This document shows positions 15,228 to 22,830 of a stretch of 32,239 nucleotides of DNA, piece by piece. The DNA comes from CAZSNH01 sp052388455. GTDB lineage: Bacteria > Pseudomonadota > Alphaproteobacteria > Rhizobiales > Hyphomicrobiaceae. Made by a program: the position numbers and the translations under genes. The stretch lies in assembly GCA_052388455.1 (NCBI GenBank), contig JBQTIA010000024.1:1-32239 (forward strand). Reading direction: 5' to 3'. Within the stretch, counting starts at the first letter, position 1. The number at the start of each line of letters is the position of its first letter. Under the pieces are notes generated by a model. The model was not told the origin of the DNA. It was given only the letters and a program-made list of their open reading frames with translations, and did no database searches.

Positions 15228-16778
15228 TCAGTGCCCGCCGGAGCTGTCACTCGCCAGCTCCCGCAAGGCCGCTCGGCGGATTTTTCCGTTGGCGGTGCGT
15301 GGCAGGGCCGCAACGAAGCGCACCTCGCGCGGGCATTTGTAGGCGGCGAGCTTTTCGCGGACGAAGGCCATCAGCGTGTCGGCGTCGGCTGCCGCGGCAT
15401 CGCGCGGCACGACGAAGGCACCGATGACGCTCACGTCCTCGCGCACCCTGATCTCGGTGCACGCAACCTCGGCTACGGCGGGGTGGGCGGCCAGCGCCGC
15501 CTCGACCTCCAGCGGCGAGACGCGATAGCCGAGCGCCTTCATGACGTCGTTGGCCCGTCCGAGATATGTGACGTAGCCGTCACAATCGATTGCTGCGAGG
15601 TCGCCGCCGACGAACCAGTCGCCGCGCATCACCTCGGCCTCTTCCTCGGGCCGGTTCCAATAGCCGAGCATCAGGCCCGGATCGGCACGATGCACGGCGA
15701 GCAGCCCCTCCTCGCCCATTGGCAGCGGCGTGGTGCCGCCCTCGACGCCGAGGACGGCAATCCGGCGGCCGGGCTGCGGCTTGCCGAGCGTGCCGGCCTT
15801 GCGCGGAACGTCCGGACCCGTCGAGATGTAGGTCGAGATCTCGCTCATGCCGATGGCTTCGTAGAGCGGCCGGCCGGTCGCTGCCTCCCACTCGTCAAAC
15901 AACCCGGGCGGCGGCGTCTCTCCGGCGATCAGCGCGTGACGCAGATTGCCGAGGCTGCCCGGCTGGGGTCGGCCGTATTTCAGCATCTGGCGGACGAGCC
16001 CCGGCACGGCCGCAAACAGCGTCGCTCCGCTCTGCGCAATGAGGCGCGGCCACAGCGCGGGGTCCTTCTCACCCGTGTAGACGATGGCCGAGGCGCCATT
16101 GGCCCAGGGGTCGGTCAGTCCGGTGCCGAGCGTGTACGTCCAGTTGAACGCGCCCGCGTGCAGCATCCGGTCCTCGGCGCGGAGGCCGTACCAGCCCCGG
16201 TACATCGGACGGCGCCCGAGGGCGGCGCGGTGGGCGTGCAGCACGCCCTTAGGACGCGAGGTGGTGCCGGAGGTGTAGATCAGAAATGCCGGATCGTCGG
16301 CGCGCGTCGGGGCGTAGCCCTGAGGTTCGCCGCTCTGCATCATGTGCGCGATCTCGTCGGCGGCGAACACCCTGACGCCGGAGGGAACGCGCCCCACTGG
16401 CAAGTGTCCGGCTACGGCGATGGCGGCCGCGGCGCTGTCGGCGAGAAGAAAGTCGACCTCCTCGCCGGTCAGCAGCGTCGAGACGGGAACCGGGACAAAG
16501 CCCGCGGCAACCGCTGCGAAGAAAAGGATGGCGTAGAGGCTGGTGTTGTCGAGCCGGATGACGATGCGCGCCCCGGGCTCCAGTCCCGATGCCCTCAGCG
16601 CTCCGCCGAGCCGCAGCACCGCCGCTTCCAGATCGCCGAAGCTCCACACCTCTGCCGGATGGAGCGAGGCGGCGTCGCTCAAGACAATCAGAGCAGGCCC
16701 GGTATGTGCACCGCGTGGCCGGCTCGCCAGACAGTAGGCCGCCATGTTGAAAGGGTCTGCGGGCGAAGAGGGTCTCAT
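15228..16778 (-). CDS. AMP-dependent acyl-CoA synthetase (possibly aromatic acid-CoA ligase type)
   Basis: The product is 516 residues of the ANL superfamily, which activates a carboxylic acid to its CoA thioester through an acyl-adenylate. Motifs seen are the phosphate loop YTSGTTSRPKGVLHAHRA near residue 164, YEAIGMSE near 312, the hinge-region GYVTYLGRANDVMKALGYRVSPLEVE, and the catalytic-lysine segment TANGKIRRAAL near 497. Layout and length resemble benzoate/4-hydroxybenzoate- and acetate-type ligases, but the acid cannot be read from sequence. The ATG overlaps the stop of the upstream solute-binding protein gene (ATGA), so import or sensing of the same compound is a possibility. Confidence 0.9.
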   Translation of the reverse strand: MRPSSPADPFNMAAYCLASRPRGAHTGPALIVLSDAASLHPAEVWSFGDLEAAVLRLGGALRASGLEPGARIVIRLDNTSLYAILFFAAVAAGFVPVPVSTLLTGEEVDFLLADSAAAAIAVAGHLPVGRVPSGVRVFAADEIAHMMQSGEPQGYAPTRADDPAFLIYTSGTTSRPKGVLHAHRAALGRRPMYRGWYGLRAEDRMLHAGAFNWTYTLGTGLTDPWANGASAIVYTGEKDPALWPRLIAQSGATLFAAVPGLVRQMLKYGRPQPGSLGNLRHALIAGETPPPGLFDEWEAATGRPLYEAIGMSEISTYISTGPDVPRKAGTLGKPQPGRRIAVLGVEGGTTPLPMGEEGLLAVHRADPGLMLGYWNRPEEEAEVMRGDWFVGGDLAAIDCDGYVTYLGRANDVMKALGYRVSPLEVEAALAAHPAVAEVACTEIRVREDVSVIGAFVVPRDAAAADADTLMAFVREKLAAYKCPREVRFVAALPRTANGKIRRAALRELASDSSGGH

Positions 16779-18664
16779 GGTGATGGGGTCTGGCTCGCGG
16801 GCGTGGTCCACCAGGTATCGAGATTGTAGCCCCACAGGGGCTGCACGGGCGGATACGCGAGCCGGCTCCAGTGGGCCACCCACTGGGTCGGCGCGTGGAA
16901 CAGCGGGATCACGTAATCCCCGGAGAGCAGCACCCGGTCGAGGGCGCGCACCGTGGCGCGGAACTCCTCCGCCGTTTCGGCCGCCAGCATGTCTCCGATG
17001 ATCCGATCGACGGCCGGGCTTTTGACGCCGGCGAAATTGTACGAGCCGGGCTGGTCGGCCACCGCCGATGACCAGCGAAAGAGCTGCTCGTTGCCGGGCG
17101 AGAGCGAGGCCAGCCAGGAATACTGGACCATGTCGTAATCGTAGGACTTGAGGCGGGACTGATATTGCGCGCTGTCCACGACGCGGATGCGTGCGGCGAT
17201 GCCGAGGCGCTTGAGATCGGCGATGAAGTTCGACAGCAGCCGCTCCTGTGCCGCCGCCGAGGCGAGGATTTCGAAGCTGAGCTGCTCGCCGGTCGCCGTG
17301 TGGACGAGCCGGCCGTCCTCCAGTCTGTAGCCGGCTTCTGCCAGCAGTGCGAACGCCTGCCTGGCGTTTTCGCGGTTGTGGCCGGTCCCGTCGCTGACCG
17401 GAAAGCGGTAGGTGCCGTCGCGGATTGCGGGCTTGACCGAGGCGCCGGAGCGGTCGAGCACCAAAGTCTCGCGGTCGTCGGCGGGGCGCGGCACGTCGGC
17501 GCCGATGGCCGCCAGCTCCGAGCGCTCGAAAAAGCTCTGGGTCCGCTTGTAGAGCGTGTGGAACAGCGTCCGGTTGATCCACTCGAAGTTGAACAGCCGG
17601 ATCAGGGCCTGGCGCACGCGCGCGTCCTGGAACACCGGACGGCGGGTATTGAACACCAGCCCCGTCATGCCGGCGGGGAGGCCGGAGGGGAACTCGGCCT
17701 TCGCGATGCGTCCGTCCTCGGCGGCGGCGATGCGATAGCTGTCGGCCCAGCGGGCGGGATCGTCCTCGTGCCGCACGTCGATCTGGCCGATCTTGAACGC
17801 TTCGAACTGCGTCGCCGGCTCGCGGAAGTAGTCGTAGCGGATTTCATCGAAGTTGAAGCGGCCGCGATTGACGGCGAGATCGCGTCCCCAGTAGTCGGGA
17901 TTGCGCACATAGGTGATCGAACGTCCTGCATCGATGGTGGCGATGCGATAAGGCCCGCTGCCGATCAAAGGGGCGAGCGTCGTGCGGTCGAAGGTCTCCG
18001 GGTCGGTCGCGTGCTTCGGCACCACGGGCATCAGGCCCATGATCAGCGGCATTTCTCGGTCGTAGGTCGGCGGGGCGTCGGCGGGCGTGCCGGGCGCGGC
18101 TTCGGCCGGCTTGAATGTGAAGCGCACGGCCAGCGGCGACAGCGCTTCGGCGGCGGCCACCTTCTTGTAATAGGTGCGATGGTTGGGCCGGCCCTTCTCG
18201 CGCAGCAGCTCCATCGAGAAGACCACGTCGGCGGCGGTGACGGGCTGGCCGTCCGAGAAGCGCGCGCCGGGGTTGATGTTGAAGGTGATGGCGCTGCGGT
18301 CCGGCGGATAGTCGATGCTTTCCGCCAGCAGTCCGTAGAGCGTGAAGGGCTCGTCCAGGCTGCGCGCCATCAGGGTTTCGATGACGAATTCGCGCACCCC
18401 GCTCGCCGCCTCGCCGCGAACGATGAGCGGGTTGAGGTTGTCGAAGGAGCCGGTGGTGCCGAGCGTCACCCGTCCGCCCTTGGGGGCCGCCGGGTCGGCG
18501 TAGGGAAAATGCGAGAAGCCCGCGGGAAATTTCGCCTCGCCGTGCATGGCGATGGCGTGCTGCTTTTCGGCGGCGACCGCTGAAGAGGGCGGCATGAGCA
18601 GCAGCAGAGAGACGAGTGGGCCGATCCAGCGCGACATTCCGTCACCGACTTTCCTGAAGTGCAT
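16775..18664 (-). CDS. family-5 extracellular solute-binding protein (peptide/oligopeptide type)
   Basis: The product is 629 residues. It is the periplasmic binding component of an ABC importer of the DppA/OppA/YejA kind. A signal peptide is visible (MSRWIGPLVSLLLLMPPSSAVAA from Met10), so the real start may be 18637 instead of 18664. Family landmarks are GSFDNLNPLIVRG, the RSAITFNINPGARFSDGQPV and DVVFSMELL block, IGSGPYRI, and C-terminal VIPLFHAPTQWVAHW. Length and the TTGSFDNLNP segment favour the YejA-like subgroup. No permease or ATPase gene is adjacent; instead an acyl-CoA synthetase overlaps by four bases. The ligand is unknown. Confidence 0.9.
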   Translation of the reverse strand: MHFRKVGDGMSRWIGPLVSLLLLMPPSSAVAAEKQHAIAMHGEAKFPAGFSHFPYADPAAPKGGRVTLGTTGSFDNLNPLIVRGEAASGVREFVIETLMARSLDEPFTLYGLLAESIDYPPDRSAITFNINPGARFSDGQPVTAADVVFSMELLREKGRPNHRTYYKKVAAAEALSPLAVRFTFKPAEAAPGTPADAPPTYDREMPLIMGLMPVVPKHATDPETFDRTTLAPLIGSGPYRIATIDAGRSITYVRNPDYWGRDLAVNRGRFNFDEIRYDYFREPATQFEAFKIGQIDVRHEDDPARWADSYRIAAAEDGRIAKAEFPSGLPAGMTGLVFNTRRPVFQDARVRQALIRLFNFEWINRTLFHTLYKRTQSFFERSELAAIGADVPRPADDRETLVLDRSGASVKPAIRDGTYRFPVSDGTGHNRENARQAFALLAEAGYRLEDGRLVHTATGEQLSFEILASAAAQERLLSNFIADLKRLGIAARIRVVDSAQYQSRLKSYDYDMVQYSWLASLSPGNEQLFRWSSAVADQPGSYNFAGVKSPAVDRIIGDMLAAETAEEFRATVRALDRVLLSGDYVIPLFHAPTQWVAHWSRLAYPPVQPLWGYNLDTWWTTPASQTPSP

Positions 18665-19001
18665 CTCTGAGCCGGCGGATCGGGATCAGAAAAGCCGCCA
18701 GTTCATTGCATGGCTAGCACAAGAGTGGGCGCCGGAAATGGCCGTGCGCGGGTCGCAAGCAAAAGGCGCTAAACCCGTCCGAACAGCCGCTGTCACGGCG
18801 GCGTCGTGGCGCAATTGCAACGTCGTTCCAGGCTCACGCTCCGCATCACCAGTCGCCGCCGCAACTCGTCACGGGATTGCCGCAATCCGGGCCTTAGTGC
18901 CCGCCGATTGGCGCCCGAAGCGCCGAGCTGGACGCAGGGATAGGGCGTCGCAGAGGGGTTGAGCTGGTGAATCCGGCTCACAACAAAAGGTCGACTTTCA
19001 C
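18665..19001. other. 337-base intergenic region, no gene seen
   Basis: This divergent region between the solute-binding protein and the IalB-family gene must hold both promoters, but I see no convincing -35/-10 pair. A perfect 7-base stem GGATTGC/GCAATCC lies near 18871-18887. Short open frames here lack ribosome sites and family resemblance. An AAAGG ribosome site precedes the plus-strand gene. Confidence 0.5.
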
Positions 19002-19943
19002 ATGGCAGACAGAATGCATTCTGCAAAGCGTGTTGCGCTGGCCGTTGGGCCCGCCGCGGCGTTTGCGGCGGCGGTGGTTTTCGGTTCGGCATCCTTGGTC
19101 GTTGCGCAGGAAGCGAAAGACGCCGCCAAGCCGGCGGCACCTGCGGCGGCGGCTCCCGCCAAGCCGGCGGCGGCAGCCGCTGCTCCGGCCAAGGCCGATG
19201 CCAAGGGCGCGGTCAGCGAGGAAGCGAAGACCGCATGGCACAAGATCTGCGCCAAGGTTCCGATCGCCAAGAAGGAAGCTGATGGCAAGGCGGTCAAGGA
19301 AGACAAGAACGCCTGCACCACCTTCTACGAGAGCTTCAATCCCGCGACCGGCGCGCCGCTCGTCTATGTCGCCGTAGAGGAAGGCGAAGGCATCGAAAAG
19401 AAGGTTCTGACGGTCGTCGTGCCGCCCGGCCTCGCGCTGCCGCCCGGCATGGCGATCACCGTCTTCCAGAAGGATCAGTGGGAAAAATTCGTCAAAGAAA
19501 ATAAGGAAGGCACAGTCGTCAAGCCGGAGGACGTCGGTCTGAAGCCGATCGAACTCAAATACCTGCATTGCCACCAGACCGGCTGCGCCTCGGTGAGCGA
19601 GCTGCAGGGCGACTTCCTCGAGCTGATGAAGACCGGTGTCGGCGTCATCGTGCGCGCCGTCGAGCTCAGCAACAAGGTCATCGACTTCCCGGTTCCGCTG
19701 AAGGGCTTCGTCGAGGCTTACGGTGGCCCCGCCGTCGACACCAAGGCCTTCATGGAAAAGCGCAACAGTTCGCTGAAGGAGATGGCGGACCGTCGCGCTG
19801 AGCTGATCGAGCAGTTCAAGAAAGTCCGTGCCGACGAGAAGGCCGATGCGGCCAAAGCCGGCGGCGCCAAGCCGGCGGCTCCTGCTGCGGCCAAGCCTGC
19901 ACCTGCTGCAGCACCCGCGGCGGCACCTGCCGAAAAGAAATAA
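19002..19943 (+). CDS. invasion-associated locus B (IalB) family periplasmic protein
   Basis: The product is 313 residues. An N-terminal hydrophobic signal (ALAVGPAAAFAAAVVFGSASLVVAQ) is followed by a low-complexity Ala/Pro/Lys segment to about residue 70. The IalB domain follows (KICAKVP, ACTTFYESFNPATGAPLVYVAV, VVPPGLALPPGMAI, LKYLHCHQTGCASVSEL, FPVPLKGFVEAYGG), with four cysteines that could form two disulfides. The C-terminus is a charged helix and a second Ala/Pro/Lys tail. The family is named for a Bartonella invasion protein, but in free-living relatives its role is unclear, so pathogenicity is not implied. A strong terminator follows. Confidence 0.9.
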   Translation: MADRMHSAKRVALAVGPAAAFAAAVVFGSASLVVAQEAKDAAKPAAPAAAAPAKPAAAAAAPAKADAKGAVSEEAKTAWHKICAKVPIAKKEADGKAVKEDKNACTTFYESFNPATGAPLVYVAVEEGEGIEKKVLTVVVPPGLALPPGMAITVFQKDQWEKFVKENKEGTVVKPEDVGLKPIELKYLHCHQTGCASVSELQGDFLELMKTGVGVIVRAVELSNKVIDFPVPLKGFVEAYGGPAVDTKAFMEKRNSSLKEMADRRAELIEQFKKVRADEKADAAKAGGAKPAAPAAAKPAPAAAPAAAPAEKK

Positions 19944-19987
19944 GCGCGGCGCGTTTCCGATCAAACGGAATCGCATGGCAAATATGC

Positions 19988-20021
19988 AAAGGCCCCGAAA
20001 GCTCAGCTTTCGGGGCCTTTT
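19988..20021. terminator. bidirectional intrinsic terminator between IalB-family gene and hspQ
   Basis: A 15-base perfect stem (AAAGGCCCCGAAAGC, loop TCA, GCTTTCGGGGCCTTT) ends in TTTT on plus and in an A-run that gives T's on minus. It sits between two convergent genes and can serve both. Confidence 0.93.
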
Positions 20022-20053
20022 ATGATGGTGCGCATTTGAGTTTTCAGTGCGCG

Positions 20054-20596
20054 TCAGTGGGCCTGGAGCTGCAGCACCCGGTAACGGCCGCTGTCGTCCT
20101 CGGCGAAGAACTCGGTCAGCCGTGGATGGCGCAGCGGTTCGCCGGAAGTGTCCGGCTGCAGGTTCTGCTCGGACACGTAGGCGATGTATTCCGTCTCGTC
20201 GTTCTCGGCGAGCAGGTGATAGAACGGCTGGTCCTTGCGCGGGCGCACGCCTTCCGGAATGGCGAGCCACCATTCCTCGGAATTGTTGAACACCGGATCG
20301 ATGTCGAAGATGACGCCGCGGAACGGATAGAGCCGGTGGCGCACGACATCGCCGAGCGCGAACTTCGCCCGTCGTACCGACGATTTTGCCCGGGCGCCGC
20401 GACGGCTAGCCGCCGGCGCCTTGCCGGCCAGAGTTTTGCCGGCCAGTGTTTTGCCGGCCAGTGTTTTGCCGGCCAGCACTTTGCCGGCCTGAACTCGCGC
20501 CTTGGCGACCGGCGACACAACGGGCGCCGCCTCTTTGCGCGCGATCGCCGGCCGCTTGGCCGGCTTGCTTGCCTTGGACTTCGACTTTGCTGTCAT
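20054..20596 (-). CDS. hspQ: HspQ (YccV-like) heat-shock protein with an extended repeat-bearing N-terminus
   Basis: The product is 180 residues. The C-terminal ~105 residues are the HspQ domain (KFALGDVVRHRLYPFRGVIFDIDP, EEWWLAIP, KDQPFYHLLAEN, YIAYVSEQNL), which binds hemimethylated DNA and modulates Lon protease in enterobacteria. The first ~75 residues are a Lys/Ala-rich extension with five tandem pentapeptide copies of the Leu-Ala-Gly-Lys type encoded by a 15-base repeat. Its basic composition suggests nucleic-acid or partner binding; this is inference. The start is taken as ATG 20596, and an in-frame GTG at 20614 is possible. A strong hairpin ends one base upstream of the ATG. It lies 100 bases downstream of the malyl-CoA lyase gene. 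Confidence 0.9.
   Translation of the reverse strand: MTAKSKSKASKPAKRPAIARKEAAPVVSPVAKARVQAGKVLAGKTLAGKTLAGKTLAGKAPAASRRGARAKSSVRRAKFALGDVVRHRLYPFRGVIFDIDPVFNNSEEWWLAIPEGVRPRKDQPFYHLLAENDETEYIAYVSEQNLQPDTSGEPLRHPRLTEFFAEDDSGRYRVLQLQAH
20421..20495. repeat. five tandem copies of a 15-base unit inside hspQ
   Basis: Units beginning TTGCCGGCC repeat five times: TTGCCGGCCAGAGTT, then TTGCCGGCCAGTGTT twice, then TTGCCGGCCAGCACT and TTGCCGGCCTGAACT. The middle copies are identical, which points to recent expansion. The unit is a multiple of three and encodes a Gly-Lys-Thr-Leu-Ala type pentapeptide, so copy-number change would keep the frame. Confidence 0.92.
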
Positions 20597-20597
20597 G

Positions 20598-20637
20598 CGC
20601 CGATTGAAGGGCACCCTTCGGGTGAAGTCAATCGGCG
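20598..20637 (-). promoter_or_regulatory. stable hairpin abutting the hspQ start codon
   Basis: CGCCGATTGA (20598-20607) and TCAATCGGCG (20628-20637) are perfect reverse complements. They enclose an inner stem CACCC/GGGTG. On the minus-strand mRNA the structure ends one base before the hspQ ATG and includes the only GAAGGG ribosome-site-like run, so it could block initiation. No T-run follows, which argues against a terminator for the upstream gene. A temperature-sensitive mRNA switch is a possibility by inference only. Confidence 0.55.
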
Positions 20638-20696
20638 GCGGGCCGGGTGATTGACGCAGGCCCGGCCAAGTCCAGGCCAGAGCGGCTCAGTCGCGC

Positions 20697-21752
20697 TTAA
20701 AGACCGTAGAGCGCCGCCCGCTCGGCGTCCTTGGAGGCGACGATCCTCGCCAGATCGGCGATGACTTTTGCCTGCTTCCAGGTGGCGTCATCCTGCATTT
20801 TGCCGTCGATCATCACTGCGCCTGTGCCGTCGGGCATCGCGTCCAGGATGCGCTTGGCGAAGGCGACCTCTTTCGGGTCGGGCGAGAACACGCGCTTGGC
20901 GATCTCGATCTGCGAGGGGTGCAGCGACCACGCTCCGAGGCAGCCCTGCAGGAAGGCGTTGCGGAACTGGGCCTCGCAGGCGGCGCCGTCGGCGAAATCG
21001 CCGAACGGTCCGTAGAACGGCTTAAGGCCATGCGCCAGGCAGGCGTCAACCATTTTGCCGATCGTATAGTGCCAGAGGTCCTGCTGGTAGAACGTGCGCG
21101 GGGCCGCCTTGTCGGCGCCCGGGTCCGCGAGCACGCCGTAGTCCGGGTGGCCGCCGCCGACCCGCGTCGTCTTCATGCCGCGTGAGGCGGCGAGATCCGC
21201 CGGTCCGAGGCTCATGCCGTGCATCCGCGGGCTCGCACCGGCGATGGCCTCGACGTTGTTGACGCCCTCTGCGGTTTCGAGAATCGCATGGATCAGGATC
21301 GGCTTCGAAACTTTGTGCTTGGCTTCGAGCTGGGCCAGCAACTGGTCGAGGTAGTGGATGTCCCACGGTCCCTCGACCTTCGGCAGCATGATGACGTCGA
21401 GCTTGTCGCCGGCCGCCGCGACGATCTCTGTCACGTCATCGAGCATCCACGGCGAGTTGAGGCAGTTGATCCGTGTCCACAGACCCGTCGTCCCGAAGTC
21501 GAACTCTCGCGCCATCGAGACGAAACCCTTGCGCGCGGCTTCCTTTTCGCCGACCGCGATGGCGTCCTCGAGATTGCCGAGCACCACGTCGACCTGCCCA
21601 ATCGTCTCCTTCAGCTTGGCGCGGATTTTCTCGTTGTGAGGCGGGATGAAATGGATCATCCGCTCCAGCCGGACGGGAAGCTGGCGGAAGGGCTCGGGGG
21701 CGCCGATGGCGAGGGGCGAGAAGTATTTCGCGGGCGTGCGGGCGATGGCCAT
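20697..21752 (-). CDS. mcl: L-malyl-CoA/beta-methylmalyl-CoA lyase (CitE-like), long Chloroflexus-type form
   Basis: The product is 351 residues of the HpcH/HpaI-CitE family. It reversibly cleaves malyl-CoA to acetyl-CoA plus glyoxylate, and often beta-methylmalyl-CoA to propionyl-CoA plus glyoxylate. Conserved segments are GNLEDAI, VIMLPKVEGPWDIHYLDQ, ILETAEGVNN (acidic metal ligand), GASPRMHGMSLGPADLAASRG, YGPFGDFAD and WSLHPSQIEIAKR. The extended C-terminus (AMPDGTGAVMIDGKMQDDATW) and the KYFSPLAIGAPEPFRQLPVR start match, from memory, the ~348-residue Chloroflexus enzyme better than the ~320-residue proteobacterial forms. No other glyoxylate or 3-hydroxypropionate pathway gene is adjacent. 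The start ATG 21752 removes an unsupported 23-residue extension. Confidence 0.93.
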   Translation of the reverse strand: MAIARTPAKYFSPLAIGAPEPFRQLPVRLERMIHFIPPHNEKIRAKLKETIGQVDVVLGNLEDAIAVGEKEAARKGFVSMAREFDFGTTGLWTRINCLNSPWMLDDVTEIVAAAGDKLDVIMLPKVEGPWDIHYLDQLLAQLEAKHKVSKPILIHAILETAEGVNNVEAIAGASPRMHGMSLGPADLAASRGMKTTRVGGGHPDYGVLADPGADKAAPRTFYQQDLWHYTIGKMVDACLAHGLKPFYGPFGDFADGAACEAQFRNAFLQGCLGAWSLHPSQIEIAKRVFSPDPKEVAFAKRILDAMPDGTGAVMIDGKMQDDATWKQAKVIADLARIVASKDAERAALYGL

Positions 21753-21882
21753 GAGCGGTGTCGATCCTCGGCAGGTGGGCAGAAGCGCGCCGCACAATAG
21801 GCGGGGAGGGTCGCCTGTCAACGCGCCACCCGCCGCGGCCGATGGGACGCGGCGGGCGAGCGACCGGGACCGGATCGCCGGC

Positions 21883-22446
21883 TCAGGCCGCGCGCTTGCC
21901 CGGCAGCATCCGCAGCAGCGTGTTGTCCTTGCGGAAGAGGTGATGAGCGATCGCGGCGGCGGCGTGCAGCCCGATCAGCGCATAGCCGACCTTGCCGAAG
22001 GTCTTGTGCCAGTATTCGACGATATCGGCCCAGTCCTTGTCTTTCGCCGCGATGGCGGGCAGCTCGATCCCCCAGAACGGAATGGCGTTCCCCTCGGCGC
22101 TGAGAATGGTCCAGCCGGCGAGCGGCATGGCGATGAGCAGCGTGTACAGCAGGCCCTGCAGGGTCTTCGACGCCGCCCGCTGCCAGGGCGCCGGGGGTGG
22201 CAGAATGGGCGGCGCCGGACGGGCCACCCGCGCGGCTATGCGGGCCAGCGTCAGCATGAACACGGTCAACCCAAAGGTGAAATGCCAGGCTTTGAGCGCG
22301 TCGCGCTCGGGGCTGCCTCTCGGCCAGTACTCGCGCAGCTCGATGGCCGAGTACACCCCGACGATCAGTGCCAGCGTCAGCCAGTGCAGTGCCATCGAAA
22401 GGGGAGAGTAACGACCCCGTGCCGGCGTCGAGTGAGCCGTGGTCAT
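21883..22446 (-). CDS. cytochrome b561 family protein
   Basis: The product is 187 residues from ATG 22446, with four membrane helices and the histidines expected for two b-type hemes: ALHWLTLALIV, KAWHFTFGLTVF, EYWHKTFGKVGYALIGLHAAAAIAHH. These inner-membrane proteins move electrons between quinol and periplasmic acceptors; one E. coli member is a superoxide:ubiquinone oxidoreductase. The C-terminus (RKDNTLLRMLPG) is typical. A longer ATG at 22488 would add 14 residues but overlaps the likely -10 region. The malyl-CoA lyase gene follows 130 bases downstream on the same strand, possibly as an independent unit. Confidence 0.92.
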   Translation of the reverse strand: MTTAHSTPARGRYSPLSMALHWLTLALIVGVYSAIELREYWPRGSPERDALKAWHFTFGLTVFMLTLARIAARVARPAPPILPPPAPWQRAASKTLQGLLYTLLIAMPLAGWTILSAEGNAIPFWGIELPAIAAKDKDWADIVEYWHKTFGKVGYALIGLHAAAAIAHHLFRKDNTLLRMLPGKRAA

Positions 22447-22492
22447 GGCGGCGGCGTCCCTGCGGTTGGCGGCTTGTCGGCCGTTCAACGAT

Positions 22493-22521
22493 ATAATGTT
22501 TCGTCACACGACGGGTGGCAA
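22493..22521 (-). promoter_or_regulatory. candidate promoter of the cytochrome b561 gene
   Basis: Read on the minus strand, TTGCCA (22521-22516) and CATTAT (22498-22493) are spaced by 17 bases. The -10 is about 47 bases before the ATG at 22446, in a locally AT-rich patch. This also favours the shorter start for that gene. Confidence 0.5.
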
Positions 22522-22602
22522 GCCTGATTGGGCCGCCGGAGGCTATCGGAGTGACGCGAGCATCGGTCCTCGCCGCACCTCGACCGTGCCGCCGAAGCAC
22601 TC

Positions 22603-22632
22603 TTGCAAAATATCAATTCGTTTGGCTTATAA
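22603..22632 (+). promoter_or_regulatory. candidate promoter of the leuA transcript
   Basis: TTGCAA at 22603-22608 and TTATAA at 22627-22632 are spaced by 18 bases within a distinctly AT-rich stretch of an otherwise GC-rich region. The predicted start point is about 35 bases before a leucine-containing leader frame and about 275 bases before leuA, leaving room for an attenuator. Confidence 0.5.
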
Positions 22633-22672
22633 GAGTTTCACTCGACCCTTTCGCGACTGCGAGACCTTTTCC

Positions 22673-22786
22673 ATGCGTCGACCGGCCAGTTCGGCTGAAG
22701 GCACCGCGGAACCCGGGAGCATCCGCTCCCTCGGGTCCATCCTCCGTGCGCCCGGTCCCTGCCGACTGCTCCTTACGGGCCCCTGA
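22673..22786 (+). CDS. candidate leucine leader peptide upstream of leuA
   Basis: A 37-codon frame begins ATG at 22673 and ends CRLLLTGP-stop. Three consecutive leucine codons (CTG CTC CTT, 22766-22774) lie three codons before the TGA, with two more Leu codons upstream. It lies between a good promoter and leuA. Leader peptides with clustered codons for the regulated amino acid are the hallmark of attenuation, and leucine attenuators are known in proteobacteria. No strong ribosome site precedes the ATG, and the start might be further in. The frame is also short enough to arise by chance. Confidence 0.45.
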   Translation: MRRPASSAEGTAEPGSIRSLGSILRAPGPCRLLLTGP

Positions 22787-22830
22787 GCCCCTCGCACATC
22801 CAGCAGGGTCTGGAGGCGGGCGCTCAGGGG
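22757..22830 (+). promoter_or_regulatory. candidate leucine attenuator structure
   Basis: CCCCTGAGC (22780-22788), which overlaps the leader stop codon, pairs perfectly with GCTCAGGGG (22822-22830). An alternative pairing joins CCCTGC (22757-22762) with GCAGGG (22803-22808), and the two topologically exclude each other. Ribosome stalling on the Leu codons would cover the first segment. No U-run follows the second stem, so termination would have to be Rho-dependent or control would be translational. A further hairpin (about 22872-22892) lies just before the leuA ribosome site. Confidence 0.38.

Noticed and set aside
15033..16829. 598-codon plus-strand open frame antisense to the acyl-CoA synthetase
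   Set aside because: The minus-strand gene carries all adenylate-forming enzyme motifs; the plus frame has none.
17165..18583. 472-codon plus-strand open frame antisense to the solute-binding protein
   Set aside because: It is a shadow frame: Gly/Arg/Val-rich with no recognisable domain, and the opposite strand is a clear family-5 binding protein.
18871..18887. 7-base hairpin GGATTGC/GCAATCC upstream of the IalB-family gene considered as a riboswitch or terminator
   Set aside because: It is too short, with no T-run and no further structure.
20421..20495. Short regularly spaced repeats considered as a CRISPR array
   Set aside because: The 15-base units are directly adjacent without spacers, lie in a coding region and keep the reading frame.
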